Assembly: GCA_900554565.1 (NCBI GenBank)
Contig: USHX01000003.1
Location: 1-64,000 of the forward strand
Direction: 5' to 3'
Length of the DNA stretch: 64,000 nt
Origin: an uncultured Clostridium sp.
GTDB lineage: Bacteria > Bacillota > Clostridia > TANB77 > CAG-508
Of the stretch, positions 18,027 to 28,220 are shown piece after piece. A model generated the notes under the pieces. It was not told the DNA's origin. It did no database searches and saw only the letters and a list, made by a program, of their open reading frames with translations. Numbering within the stretch: the first letter of the stretch is position 1; every line of letters starts with the position of its first letter. The translations under genes were made by a program, and so were the position numbers.

Positions 18027-19651
18027 TTAATTTTGAAATTCTTTTAACAAATCTGCTGAATTGTTATTTGTTCTGTACATTGAGTATCGTTCTCTTCCTA
18101 ATGCTGTAAAATAAATTTGAGCAAGATTTTCTTTATTTTTGTTTTCTTCCATATAATCATATATATTTTTTCCATCTTCTGATGTGCTTGAGTTTACTAT
18201 ACTTGAATAACAACCAAGTTCGCTATGTGGGAAAAAGTATGTTGTTACTCCTTCTGATGAAGTTATAGATTTTCTTTCAAAGTCTATATTTAAATATCCT
18301 TTTCCAATATTGCCTTTATTAAGTAAGTCACTATCTGTTGCTTTATGATATTGCTTATCATTTGTTGTTATATAAATAGAATCTTCACTTACAACTTCTT
18401 CATTTTTAGTATTAGTTATTATTGAATAACCATTATATACTTTTCCACCAATATTTAATCCTTGTAAAAAACTTATTATTGAGACATTATTCAATATTTT
18501 TTCCCATTCATCTTCTTTTAGTTTTGGCATTTGGAAGTTAGTACTTGTTTGTGTAGAGTAATTATTATAATTTGCTATCGCTATTGATAAATTTTTTTCA
18601 ATTGAATATCTTATTACTTGTAATCTATGTTGATTAAAGTTTGAATTTGGTTCTTCTATTGCCACACCATTATCATCATATGTAAAAATTTTATAATTTC
18701 CGCCATTCTTCATTTTCATATAGTTTATTACCATTTTCATCAACAGCATCTCTTGTCATTAATTCAGTCAAACCTTTTTGCCCCATCCAGGTTTTAAACT
18801 GTGCTGCTTCTGAATAGTATTTTACTGCTGCGTTATTTGTGTCTTTAAAGTTTCCCTGTTTATATCTCTCATTATTTAATATAGAATACCATTCACCATT
18901 TGAATTATAGTATTTTACCCCATTTACCTTTACATATTTTTTTTCATTTGTTTGTACACTTGAAGAATTAGTCACTGGATTTCCATCTGTATCATAATCT
19001 ACTGATACCTCAGTTAAATCGGCTTCAGGATTAATAGTTATTCCTCTATAAGTAGCTGTATCAGTTCCATTTCCGCTACAATTATCTATCAAATATCCAG
19101 ATTTGTTTACAGATTCACCATTTATCGTTCCATATACTGTTATATAATTATCTAATGTGTATGTTATAACAACATCAATATTTCCTTTTTGATATCTGCA
19201 ACTGTAATATACATATGGTTTTATTCCAGAAAGCGTTTGGCCATTTTTATAAGTTGAATCATCTTTATAATTTTCACTTTGCAATGTATTCGTGTACTTT
19301 GAGTAGATATAATATCCATCATACATTGTGTACACGAGTGCTGGCACATATTCTTTTAATATGTCTCTATTGTATCCTGCCATATTGAAGTTACTAGCTA
19401 TGGAATTATAAAATGTATTTGCAGATGCTTCTATATCACGCAATTTGGAGTTTGCTAAGTCTGATGTGCTACTATTTATTGTGTTTAATTGAAATGCTTT
19501 TAATGCATCATATGTTGCATTATTTAGTTTTGTATCATATGATGTTTGTAAACTTATTGTTTTTACTTGGTTTCCGAACATATGATGATAATATAAGTGT
19601 TATTGGCAATATTATAATTATAAATAATACTGCTAAATTTTGTATTTTCAT
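18027..19651 (-). CDS. Membrane-anchored pilus-associated protein, two CGGA +1 sites
   Basis: A 540-residue protein, last gene of the Tad/Flp-like operon. Conventional reading breaks it into a 26-codon start, a middle piece and a C-terminal piece. Passing one C at 19576 and one at 18702 joins them exactly: 1625 bases minus 2 is 541 codons. The N terminus MKIQNLAVLFIIII is one transmembrane helix; the rest is extracellular, rich in Tyr, Asn and Ser. By position and architecture it resembles a large TadE/TadG-type minor pilin, but I see no family motif. The start codon lies 82 bases after the preceding pilin gene. Confidence 0.75.
18699..18702 (-). other. CGGA +1 site 2 in the pilus gene (codon 317)
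   Basis: In-frame TGG-CGG-AAA-TTA-TAA. Passing the C gives TGG-GGA-AAT-TAT-AAA and opens the remaining 220 codons. Confidence 0.82.
19573..19576 (-). other. CGGA +1 site 1 in the pilus gene (codon 26)
   Basis: In-frame GTT-CGG-AAA right after the membrane helix. Passing the C gives GTT-GGA-AAC-CAA (VGNQ) and joins the anchor to the extracellular domain. Confidence 0.82.
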
Positions 19652-19676
19652 AATCCATCTTTCCTTTGTATTTTTT

Positions 19677-19708
19677 AATAGCTTGTAACATAAAATTACA
19701 AGCTATTA
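19677..19708 (-). other. Intra-operon hairpin
   Basis: TAGCTTGTAA / TTACAAGCTA, a 10-bp perfect stem between two pilus genes. No U-run follows on the minus strand, so it is more likely a processing or stability hairpin than a terminator. Confidence 0.5.
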
Positions 19709-19733
19709 GGTTTATTTGCTTTTATTAAATTTA

Positions 19734-20273
19734 CTATTTTCCTGTTCCATTTGCAGTTACAATTCCAGCATGTTCTGCTGCAACTGTATATGTGTCATTT
19801 CCAGTTACAGTATAGAAAAAGTTCTTTAGTTGTTGTGATAATGTTGTGTTTGTATTTTTTACACTTGTTGAGAATATATCTCCTTCTTTTAATGCAAGTA
19901 CTTTTGTTTTTCCATTTGAACCATCTAATTGGTCAAGAATTTGTGATGTATATGTTGAATAATATACATTTTCTCCTATTTTGGTTGATGATGCTTGTGT
20001 TGTTTTCTTTCCTGGATTTTCATCTAAAGTTTTTATTTCCATTTCAACATCGTATGTATTTCCAGTTGAATTTATATTTTCAACAAATTTACTATACTTG
20101 TCCATTGTTAATTTCCCTGTTGTTCTTACATCATCAACAAACTCTGTTGTTGCTGTATCAACTGTTAGTTGAGAAACATCATCTGTTCTATCTGACATTG
20201 TCATTAGCGGAAATACAAACATTAGAACTGCTGCTAATGCTATTGCTATTACTGTTATTAATGTATCACCCAT
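19734..20273 (-). CDS. Pilin-like membrane-anchored protein
   Basis: A 179-residue protein with an N-terminal helix (MGDTLITVIAIALAAVLMFV) and an extracellular, Thr/Ser/Asp-rich domain. No prepilin leader with a basic stretch and cleavage glycine is visible. It belongs to the small-protein series downstream of the Tad machinery genes. Function inferred from context only: pilus subunit or accessory protein. Confidence 0.6.
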   Translation of the reverse strand: MGDTLITVIAIALAAVLMFVFPLMTMSDRTDDVSQLTVDTATTEFVDDVRTTGKLTMDKYSKFVENINSTGNTYDVEMEIKTLDENPGKKTTQASSTKIGENVYYSTYTSQILDQLDGSNGKTKVLALKEGDIFSTSVKNTNTTLSQQLKNFFYTVTGNDTYTVAAEHAGIVTANGTGK

Positions 20274-20313
20274 TTTTTTATCCTCCTTAAAATTATATGT
20301 GCACCATAATCTT

Positions 20314-20949
20314 TTAGTCTCTATATGTTATTACTCTTTTTTCTACTTTATTTGATTGTGGTGTATTTGTTTTTCCATCTGTTTCATCTTGATAATAGAT
20401 TCCAAGATATTCATTAAATGTCTTCGTATTTATTCTATCATAAATTCCTGCATCTTTCAAGGTTATTCCATAATTTGAATATTTTTGCTTTATTGTTGTC
20501 CAATCCCAATTTTCTCTTTTTGTATCTTTATTGTCGGGTCCTTTAGCGCCATATAATATTGCAAGGATGAATTCTTCTTTATCTTTATCACTGCCTATTG
20601 TTTCTTTTTCCAAGTCAATATAGTTTATTTCTACTGTTCCACCTTGACCATCACTTTTTTGATATATTCCATTTCCAGCATTTGTATTTATTTGACCTGT
20701 TTCAAAAATAATTTTATAGTTTTCTTTATATGCTTTGTATATTGATGGAATAATTGATTCTATCCCAACTTTTCTTTGTGTGCTTCCTGCTTGGTCTACA
20801 TATGAATAATCATATTCTCTATCTTTATATTGAATTATCGTTTGAGCAGTTTGTCTTACTTCTCCAAATGCATTTATAGAAATAGAAAGAGCAAGAACAA
20901 ATATTAATACTGCTGCTGCCATATGTAAGGCATCTGTTGCATTTTCCAT
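20314..20949 (-). CDS. Pilin-like protein, MENAT-type
   Basis: A 211-residue protein starting MENATDALHMAAAVLIFVLA, one N-terminal membrane helix and an extracellular domain. The first residues match three neighbours that start MENASKAL, so the four form a paralogous family. Glutamate at position 2 followed by a hydrophobic helix recalls mature class IV pilins (Glu5) without a leader peptide. Part of the Tad-like operon. Confidence 0.65.
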   Translation of the reverse strand: MENATDALHMAAAVLIFVLALSISINAFGEVRQTAQTIIQYKDREYDYSYVDQAGSTQRKVGIESIIPSIYKAYKENYKIIFETGQINTNAGNGIYQKSDGQGGTVEINYIDLEKETIGSDKDKEEFILAILYGAKGPDNKDTKRENWDWTTIKQKYSNYGITLKDAGIYDRINTKTFNEYLGIYYQDETDGKTNTPQSNKVEKRVITYRD

Positions 20950-20972
20950 ATTCTCTCACCCTTTCTTATATA

Positions 20973-21392
20973 TTATTTATTTTCCTCAATAGTTATTGAA
21001 CTAATTAATCCACCTTTTGTTTTTCCATTATTTGAAACCTTAACTTTATAAGTACTTCCTGTTTTTATTGTTGCTTCAAAATCTCCTGTTGTAGCTCCTC
21101 CTGAAAAAGTAAGTCCGTTTGCTCCTTCTAATGTAACTTGTTTAGAAGCATCATCTGTAGACATATTATTTGTATTAACAGCATTTATTAAAGATTTAAC
21201 ATTTGCTCCTCTTACTTTATCACCTAAATATTGTTCAAATTTTTGGTTAAATGTTGTTACTTCTACCTCTGTCATAGAATTGTTGTTTACTACTCCTGAT
21301 GCTTGGTTATAAATCATTATTCCTAATGATATAATTAAAATTGCAAGTAATATTGCTCCTGCAATAATTAATGCTTTTGATGCATTCTCCAT
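20973..21392 (-). CDS. Pilin-like protein, MENAS-type (139 aa)
   Basis: A 139-residue protein, MENASKALIIAGAILLAILI at the start, one membrane helix, then VEVTTFNQKFEQYLGDKVRG, a segment shared in outline with the two longer paralogs (FNxQFExY...VRGxxxxxLxxxVN). The shortest and simplest of the set, it is the best candidate for the major pilin. RBS GGAGG. Confidence 0.65.
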   Translation of the reverse strand: MENASKALIIAGAILLAILIISLGIMIYNQASGVVNNNSMTEVEVTTFNQKFEQYLGDKVRGANVKSLINAVNTNNMSTDDASKQVTLEGANGLTFSGGATTGDFEATIKTGSTYKVKVSNNGKTKGGLISSITIEENK

Positions 21393-21475
21393 AATAAATT
21401 CCTCCTTAGTTTTCTTTTTATATTATACATACTAATTTCTTAGTAAATTTAAGAACTTCTTCATTAGCAACTATA

Positions 21476-21907
21476 TTATTGTGTTATTTGCTCAAATAAC
21501 ATATATTTTACTTTATTAGTTGTTTGATGGTATTCAATTTTTGTACATTTAAATTTTATTTCATTATAATATTGTACAAACTTGTCCATCCCTCCACTGT
21601 TTAAAGTTTCCATTGTATATGTTTTGTCTATATCCAACATCTTTATATCTATTTTTATTGAATTTTGATTGTTGTCTATATAATTGCCTTTTTTATCTTT
21701 TTCAACTTGATTTTTCGAATTATTGTCAATTGCTTTATTAATGATACTTGTTAGTTCAGCACCATATATTTCTTTTTCATAATATGATTCAAATTGATTG
21801 TTTTCTTTTTTTGCTGTATTGTAACCCACCTGATAATTCAAATATATGTATGAAATCCCAACAACTATAACTACAATTATTAAGAAAAATAGTGCTATTT
21901 TTTTCAT
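21476..21907 (-). CDS. Membrane-anchored pilus accessory protein
   Basis: A 143-residue protein with a conventional basic start and helix (MKKIALFFLIIVVIVVGISY). Its extracellular domain contains NNQFESYYEKEIYGAELTSI, resembling the FNNQFETY...L-x-S-I-x-N segment of the MENAS paralogs. It is therefore a divergent member of the same family whose N terminus differs. Confidence 0.6.
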   Translation of the reverse strand: MKKIALFFLIIVVIVVGISYIYLNYQVGYNTAKKENNQFESYYEKEIYGAELTSIINKAIDNNSKNQVEKDKKGNYIDNNQNSIKIDIKMLDIDKTYTMETLNSGGMDKFVQYYNEIKFKCTKIEYHQTTNKVKYMLFEQITQ

Positions 21908-21961
21908 TAATTTTTCCTTTCAAATTATAACATTTTGTATTTTACTTTACAATATTTTTTA

Positions 21962-22468
21962 TCATTTTTTTGCAGAAAATGTAACTTTATATACTAAACC
22001 TGTTGTTTTACTAATGTCCACAGTACAATCATATTTAGTTAATTCCTGTGAACTTAGTGAAATACGGTTAATATCAGTTTGTATTATATTATTATATTCT
22101 TTTGCTCTGTCAGAACTTTTAGTATCTGTTCCTCTTGCTATGTCTTCTGATTTACCTGTGCTCTGCTTTAAATATACTGATATATATGAATTCTTTCCAT
22201 TTGCTGTTTGTTTCCCATACTCATATTTAATATTATTTTCTGTTGCAAGATTTGCAACTGTTATAACATCATATATGGTAATGTCTTCTTTTCCAACATA
22301 AGATGTAAATTGAGTATTAAATTCATTTATTCTATTAGCATCATTTTGTTCATGGATTTCTGCTGATGCTGAGCCAAATGATACAAACAAATATACTGCA
22401 AGTGATAGTATCGCTACTCCTATTAATATCCCAGCAGCCATCATTAATGCTTTTGATGCATTTTCCAT
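21962..22468 (-). CDS. Pilin-like protein, MENAS-type (168 aa)
   Basis: A 168-residue paralog starting MENASKALMMAAGILIGVAI, with one membrane helix. The segment RINEFNTQFTSYVGKEDITI follows the helix, corresponding to the shared FNxxFxxY...I/L-V-N/T region. Extracellular remainder. Located between the 256-residue and 143-residue members in the Tad-like operon. Confidence 0.65.
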   Translation of the reverse strand: MENASKALMMAAGILIGVAILSLAVYLFVSFGSASAEIHEQNDANRINEFNTQFTSYVGKEDITIYDVITVANLATENNIKYEYGKQTANGKNSYISVYLKQSTGKSEDIARGTDTKSSDRAKEYNNIIQTDINRISLSSQELTKYDCTVDISKTTGLVYKVTFSAKK

Positions 22469-22486
22469 ATTATTTACTCCTAAATT

Positions 22487-23257
22487 TTATTCTTGTTTTC
22501 CATTACTTATGAAATTCATTGCAGTTATTCTTCCTGTATTTTTATCATATGTAACACCTGAATTCCCATTATCTTGTTTGCAGTCAAAATATAATCTTTT
22601 AAATTGAACATATTCATAATATTCATATATATCATTCTTTTTATTTGCTAAATCTGGAAATCCAGTTACATTCTGTTTTTTAGGTGACAACTTATTATAA
22701 GTATTAAAAGCTTCTGTTTTTTCTTGTTCTGTAGATTTATTGTCAATAAAAATCTTTGACATAGCTGTTACAATTTGATTCAAATTTTCTTTTCCATACA
22801 TTCCTTCTATCATAGTAATTTTTGAGCTAATTTCATTTTCAAATGTATTAGTTGTTCCATCTATAGTATATAATTTCCCTGTTATCAATTTATGGTCACC
22901 ATCCGGTGTAGTTAGAAATTGAATATAATCATTATCATTTATCTTAAATGTAATTGTAATTGGTGTGTATCCAGTTTCTTGTCCTTTATCATTATTTCCT
23001 GTTCCAACAGATGATTTTGTTCTATTATAATTAATAGCTCTATTAACTAATGAAAGTAAATCATTTCCTCTTACATCTGTTCTATTATAAGTTTCAAATT
23101 GGTTATTGAATTCAATAACTTGAGCCTCTCTAGTAGACTGTGTATGGACTTCTTGATAACTTGAAAGATTACTAAACATTAGGAGCAATGCACCTAGTAT
23201 CATCAATGCTATTAACATACTTCCAGCCATTATTAAGGCTTTTGATGCATTTTCCAT
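22487..23257 (-). CDS. Pilin-like protein, MENAS-type (256 aa)
   Basis: A 256-residue paralog starting MENASKALIMAGSMLIALMI. After the helix it has QVIEFNNQFETYNRTDVRGN and LLSLVNRAINYN, the family core, then an extended extracellular domain. First of the pilin-like genes, 23 bases after the TadB/C gene. Confidence 0.65.
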   Translation of the reverse strand: MENASKALIMAGSMLIALMILGALLLMFSNLSSYQEVHTQSTREAQVIEFNNQFETYNRTDVRGNDLLSLVNRAINYNRTKSSVGTGNNDKGQETGYTPITITFKINDNDYIQFLTTPDGDHKLITGKLYTIDGTTNTFENEISSKITMIEGMYGKENLNQIVTAMSKIFIDNKSTEQEKTEAFNTYNKLSPKKQNVTGFPDLANKKNDIYEYYEYVQFKRLYFDCKQDNGNSGVTYDKNTGRITAMNFISNGKQE

Positions 23258-23280
23258 TTAATGCATTCCTCCTTTTATAA

Positions 23281-25371
23281 TTATTTTCCTGTTGTTGCAG
23301 AACTTGCTGTCATTGATTGGAATGATGAAGACATACTTGTCAATCCAATAAATACTAATGGTACAATCAAATATCCAACAAATAAGCATACCATTGGAGC
23401 AAAACCGATAGCCTTACCAATCATGCCCTTTTTCTTAATAAGTCTCTCATTTGATTCCTTTCTCTTTTCTTGGTAATAATCCCTTTCAGAGTCGAGTTCA
23501 TCAAATGCATCTGTAATAGGTATCTTTTCAACTGCTGCTTGTAAGCTTTCTATTATTCTAATCAAAGGTACATAAGTAATTTCTTCCTTCATATCTTCTA
23601 AAGCTTCCCATGCACCAGCCTCGTAGTTATTAACACATTTTGCTATTGGTGCTTTGAAGATATTTGAATATCTTTCTAGCCATTCTAGAATAATTTCTAC
23701 ATTTACCCTTTCTATTCTCATAAGCATTAAGATAATTGTTTGGAATTGCATTACTTCATCTTCCATTTCCAATTGTCTCATTTTTACTTGGAAAATTAAA
23801 ATCCATATTGGAGACATATATCCAATTACAGTAAATACGCATGCTAGTAAAAGTTCAAACCATTGTAAGTATTCACTATTTACTATTTGAAGTTTTTTGT
23901 AAACTCTTTCTGCTGCTGTATCTTTTTCACTGTCTTCTGCTTCTGCATAATATTCTAGTTTATCAATTTCTTTTCTAATTTGATCTTGAGTTGTTTTTGT
24001 TTTACCTCTAAATCTATCTAGAATTTTATTATCTTGTTTTGTTAATTCCATAGCCTTTTTTTCATCTTTTTCAGATAGTCCACCTATTATGTTATAATCT
24101 GTTGTCGGCTCTGTATAAACATAGTTTATTGCTATTGTGTGTAATTGTGTAAATATTATTATTGATGCTACAAAAGTTACTATTGCAATGCAAATTCTGT
24201 TTATATATAACCAATGCATTTTTAGCTTTGATGCTGAGTCTTTTAATAATTCAGCAACTTTTCTGTATTCTTTTGTCCCACGTTTTGGTATAAACAAGTC
24301 TACTATCTTTTTTATTAGTTTTTTCTTATATAGTTTTTCTTGCCATGGATTTTCTGTATTTTTTGTGTCTATTGATGTTGATCCATTGTCTTTTAGCTTT
24401 CTTACTAATATGTATGATATAAAAGTTATTATCAAAATCAATATTTGTACTATCATTCCTGATTTTCCATTATACCAACTTGCTGTAAATGAGAAGTTTG
24501 ATACTGCCCAGTTCTTTAGTGGTTCTAACAATAGTACTGGTGCAATTGAAATTACTGATAAACTTTGGAACACATAGTTTAATTTGTCCCTTTTTAAAAT
24601 TTCTAATTGCATTTCTTGTGTTATATTATTAACATTTTTTAAATATAATGATGCACCATCTACTTTTCTATCGCCAAATTCTTTTGTTAAGTAAGATACT
24701 CCGGCAAATTCTTTTAAGAAGCTGTTTGGTGCTATATCATAATATTTTTCTAATTCCATTTCTGGGTCATCAGAAATTAGAATTTCATAGATTTTTTCTC
24801 CTTGTCTAGATATGTTTTTTTCATCATCTTGTGAAACTTGGTAAATTGCTTCTTCTACCATGTTGAATTCATGGTACGCATGTCTAATTTCAGAGAAAAA
24901 GTCTATTTGTTCTTTTAATATGTTGTTGTCAATTTTGTCAACTGAACCATCTATAAATGTGTCTATCATAAATAGTTCAAATAATAATAATATTGTCATT
25001 AATAGGTAATTGCTTGATGTTATCATTATTGTTATTATCATTATTGGTACTAATATTGCAAGTGTTTTTGTTAGGATTTTTGCAGTACCTTTTCTTGTGT
25101 TATATTCATCATCTATATTTATAATTTCTAATCTTCTTCTTATTTTTAGTGCATATCTTTTTATAAAAGGTATTTTTGTATATGTAAGATATAGCTTTTG
25201 AAATAATATTTCTGTTGAAAATGTGTTTACCTTTGTTCCTTCTTGTAGTCTTTGGATTTGCTTATACTCAGATTTTTGCATTTTCTTAGATAATATTACA
25301 TATGCTATTATTATTAACACAAAAGCTGCTGCTGCTCCACCCATTATATAATAAATCATTTGGTTACTCAC
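23281..25371 (-). CDS. Tad-type membrane platform protein, fused TadB/TadC-like
   Basis: A 696-residue inner-membrane protein of the type II secretion F/TadB-TadC superfamily. There is an N-terminal anchor (about 5-27), a helix pair near 110-145, helices near 265-330 and near 385-415, a pair around 515-540 and a C-terminal helix near 665. Two cytosolic helical bundles (about 160-260 and 555-640) suggest that the separate TadB and TadC of other systems are one chain here. It forms the platform that the CpaF motor acts on. Confidence 0.7.
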   Translation of the reverse strand: MSNQMIYYIMGGAAAAFVLIIIAYVILSKKMQKSEYKQIQRLQEGTKVNTFSTEILFQKLYLTYTKIPFIKRYALKIRRRLEIINIDDEYNTRKGTAKILTKTLAILVPIMIITIMITSSNYLLMTILLLFELFMIDTFIDGSVDKIDNNILKEQIDFFSEIRHAYHEFNMVEEAIYQVSQDDEKNISRQGEKIYEILISDDPEMELEKYYDIAPNSFLKEFAGVSYLTKEFGDRKVDGASLYLKNVNNITQEMQLEILKRDKLNYVFQSLSVISIAPVLLLEPLKNWAVSNFSFTASWYNGKSGMIVQILILIITFISYILVRKLKDNGSTSIDTKNTENPWQEKLYKKKLIKKIVDLFIPKRGTKEYRKVAELLKDSASKLKMHWLYINRICIAIVTFVASIIIFTQLHTIAINYVYTEPTTDYNIIGGLSEKDEKKAMELTKQDNKILDRFRGKTKTTQDQIRKEIDKLEYYAEAEDSEKDTAAERVYKKLQIVNSEYLQWFELLLACVFTVIGYMSPIWILIFQVKMRQLEMEDEVMQFQTIILMLMRIERVNVEIILEWLERYSNIFKAPIAKCVNNYEAGAWEALEDMKEEITYVPLIRIIESLQAAVEKIPITDAFDELDSERDYYQEKRKESNERLIKKKGMIGKAIGFAPMVCLFVGYLIVPLVFIGLTSMSSSFQSMTASSATTGK

Positions 25372-25395
25372 TTTAGTATTAGCACCTCCTTTTTT

Positions 25396-27367
25396 CTATT
25401 CTTCTACTTTTTTAGGTTTTCTTCCTCTTCTTTTTGGTTTTTCTGCTACTGGTTCTGCTGATACCTGTACTGTTTTGTTTCTTATAGCATCTCCCCAATG
25501 TTTTTCTACAAATTTGTCAAATGCTTCTACATCTGCTTCATCCATGTTGTTTCTCATTTCTTTTAAGTTTTGTTCTGTTATTGGATTTGTTATTACATAT
25601 TCTCCATCGATATATTCCATTATATTTCTATATGTGTATAATTTTTTGTCTGTTGATTTTTCAAAAAATCTTGTTGCATTGTCGAAGAATTTATCGAATT
25701 TTCCTTCTAGTGTTTTTTCGTTTCTGTGGTCAAATGTATATTCACTTTTGCTTTCTAGTGGTATACATTCTGTTATTCTTTCTATATATCTTTTTCCTCT
25801 AAAGTCTTTTACTTGGTGAATGTCAAAATTTAATACTTGTACAACTTGTTCTTCTGCTGTTTTTTCATCTGTGAATACTCCAGTTCTTAACATTGAGTTT
25901 CTAAGTGCTGTTACTAAGTTTGGGAATGTTTTAGCATGGTGAGTAAATAATGTAAACTTAGATGCAACTTGGGCTGCTTGTATCATCCAAGATGCTACGG
26001 GGTCTGTTGCAACCTCTCCGGATTATGTTTACAGAACCATCTGTTTTCTTTTGAACGTCTAGTCCTTCTTGTCCTGAAATTGTATCTGTTTCTCTAAATG
26101 TTAAGATGTTTCTTGTTGGATATATTTTTCTTAAGTGAAGCTCGAATGCTGTTTCTTGAACCCTTATGTTCATTGTTTCATATATGTTTTCAATCATACC
26201 CATAAGCAATGTTGTTTTACCAGAACCTTGCTCACCAGTAATTGATGTGATTCTTGCTCCTTTTACTAAATATTTTAATAATTCAATTGCATCTTCTTTT
26301 CCATCATCTCTCACTAATTGTTCTAGTGTTGCTCTCTTAACATCGAATTTTCTTACGAAAAATGCCCATGTTTCAGAGAAGCTTGGTCTTACAACAACTA
26401 CACGAGAACCATCTTTCATTTCGTTGATTTTGTAACCATTTGTGTCAGATAATTGTCCTGGATTGTTGTATTTATATATGTTTTGACATACTCTTTTTAG
26501 TTCTGCTTCAGTTCCAAATGATAAGAATGCTAAACGTATTGATTTACCTTGGAAGAATATCCAAATACTGTCACATGCTCTTGGAACTTTGTGTTCAGCT
26601 ATTTGATCTAAATAGTCTCCATCTGTTTGTGCAACTTGGCTTAAGAAACTTTCTGGTAAACCAGATACACCACCAGATACACCATCTATATTCATATCTC
26701 TTACTTCATCAATACTGCTGTATCCTTTGTAATGTTGGTAAATTCTTTGTACTACTATACTTAATTTATCTGAAAAAGTTAATACTATATTTTCTTTTTC
26801 ATATATATCCTCTATTTCATTTGATGTTATAACATAAGAAGGTTTTGTTTCTCCTTCTACATATTTTAATTCTGCTAAGTTGTATTTTTTTATCATTTCT
26901 GTTAGTGCCTCATAGCCAAATTCTTTTTTATATGCATATATTAATATATCAAATTTATCTTGTGCTGTTAGTAATGATGGTATATCAAAAGGTATTGCTT
27001 TTGATATGTTTGTTTCTGTTACTCCATATTCTTTTTGTAGTAAATCAAATATTAATTCTTTTACATATCTTTTGTCATTTACATCTCCATATGTACAACC
27101 TTTTAATGCTTTTTTCAATTCGTATTTTTTATTTTTTCTTCTTTTTAATTCTTCTTCAGAAAGACCTATATCATATAAGTTTATTTTTGTTATTTCATCT
27201 AGTCTTTTCTTTACGAATTCTTTCATTACATCTAAAGTATATGTTTTATCATCAACATTTACTGTAACTTCTACTTGTGCATTTTTCTTTTTTTGTATAC
27301 TATAGTATATTGCATATCCTGCAATTAGCATAATAATTATTATTAGCACTATATTCGTTATTGTCAT
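25396..27367 (-). CDS. CpaF/TadA-type secretion ATPase with a CGGA +1 site
   Basis: A 656-residue motor ATPase of the type II/IV secretion family that powers pilus assembly. It has an unusual N-terminal membrane helix (residues 5-22). The Walker A loop is SITGEQGSGKTTLLMG (about 375); upstream RVVVVRPSFSETWAF is part of the ATPase N domain. The frame breaks inside the Walker B/second glycine box. Conventional reading ends 20 codons later; passing the C at 26020 gives VNIIGEVATDPVASWMIQAA, the GE(V/M)R-type motif of CpaF, then the conserved histidine box FTLFTHHAKTFP. The last residues are a lysine-rich tail (KPKRRGRKPK). Confidence 0.88.
26017..26020 (-). other. CGGA +1 site in cpaF (codon 450)
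   Basis: In-frame ATC-CGG-AGA. Passing the C gives ATC-GGA-GAG-GTT (IGEV), the catalytic GE motif of the secretion ATPase family. Confidence 0.9.
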
Positions 27368-27381
27368 TTAAGGTCCTCCTT

Positions 27382-28218
27382 TTACATTTTCATAGCTAAG
27401 TCTTGTAGTCTATATATTATATTTTCTGCTGTTCTTTTTACTTCTGCTAAGAAGAATCCATTTCTGTCTTCTTCATCTATTTTTCTTATTTTTAAAAACA
27501 AGTCTGGTACTCTCGCTTCTTCTGCTGCTTCAAAAAATAATGTGTTATATGGTATTGTTGAAACTTTATTTTTTTCTCCCATGTATCTTGTGATATTTTT
27601 TACTGTATATTTTGAATATTTATCATGTCTACCAATTAGCAAAAGTGTCTTTTTGGAATTTAATATTGGTTTTTCTTCTCTTAGTTCCATAAATCTATTT
27701 ATGCTTGAAAGTCTTTGGCTAATAGTTGCAACTATCAAATTAGAATTTTCCATAATTTGATTTTTCAAGTCTTCACCTAATTCATTATCTAAATCAACAA
27801 ATACTAAATCATAATAGTTGTTTGCTAAATTTATTATGTCTGGATATATTTGTTTTAAGTTATCATACTCTGTTTTTTCTCCTGAAAAACTTTGAAGTAC
27901 TTCTAATCTTTCTTTAAATATTATTTTTGTATAATTTGTTATATCTTCTGCAGATAATCTATTACTGTTCATTACTTTTGAAAGGCCTGTAATTCCTTCT
28001 TCTAGGGCAATATTAGTATTTGGTCCAAAAAGTCCTAAATTTCTTCTTATCTTTTTTTCTTCCCAAAAGCAGTTTTTTAATGTTTTGTCTTTATATCCTG
28101 TAGATATAACTAATATTTTATAATTATGTTCTATTGCCATATATGTAGCAATAGCCGCTATTGCTAAAGTTTTTCCTGTTTCTTCTTTTCCATTGCTCCA
28201 AAATGTTACAATTGACAT
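27382..28218 (-). CDS. CpaE-like MinD-family protein
   Basis: A 278-residue P-loop protein related to MinD/ParA and the CpaE/TadZ pilus-positioning factors. The loop at residues 8-17, SNGKEETGKT, keeps a GKT end but deviates from KGGxGKT. YYDLVFVDLDNELGE (about 138) corresponds to Walker B. Located just before cpaF in transcription order after a second relative, it probably localises or regulates the pilus machine. Confidence 0.7.
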   Translation of the reverse strand: MSIVTFWSNGKEETGKTLAIAAIATYMAIEHNYKILVISTGYKDKTLKNCFWEEKKIRRNLGLFGPNTNIALEEGITGLSKVMNSNRLSAEDITNYTKIIFKERLEVLQSFSGEKTEYDNLKQIYPDIINLANNYYDLVFVDLDNELGEDLKNQIMENSNLIVATISQRLSSINRFMELREEKPILNSKKTLLLIGRHDKYSKYTVKNITRYMGEKNKVSTIPYNTLFFEAAEEARVPDLFLKIRKIDEEDRNGFFLAEVKRTAENIIYRLQDLAMKM

Positions 28219-28220
28219 TT

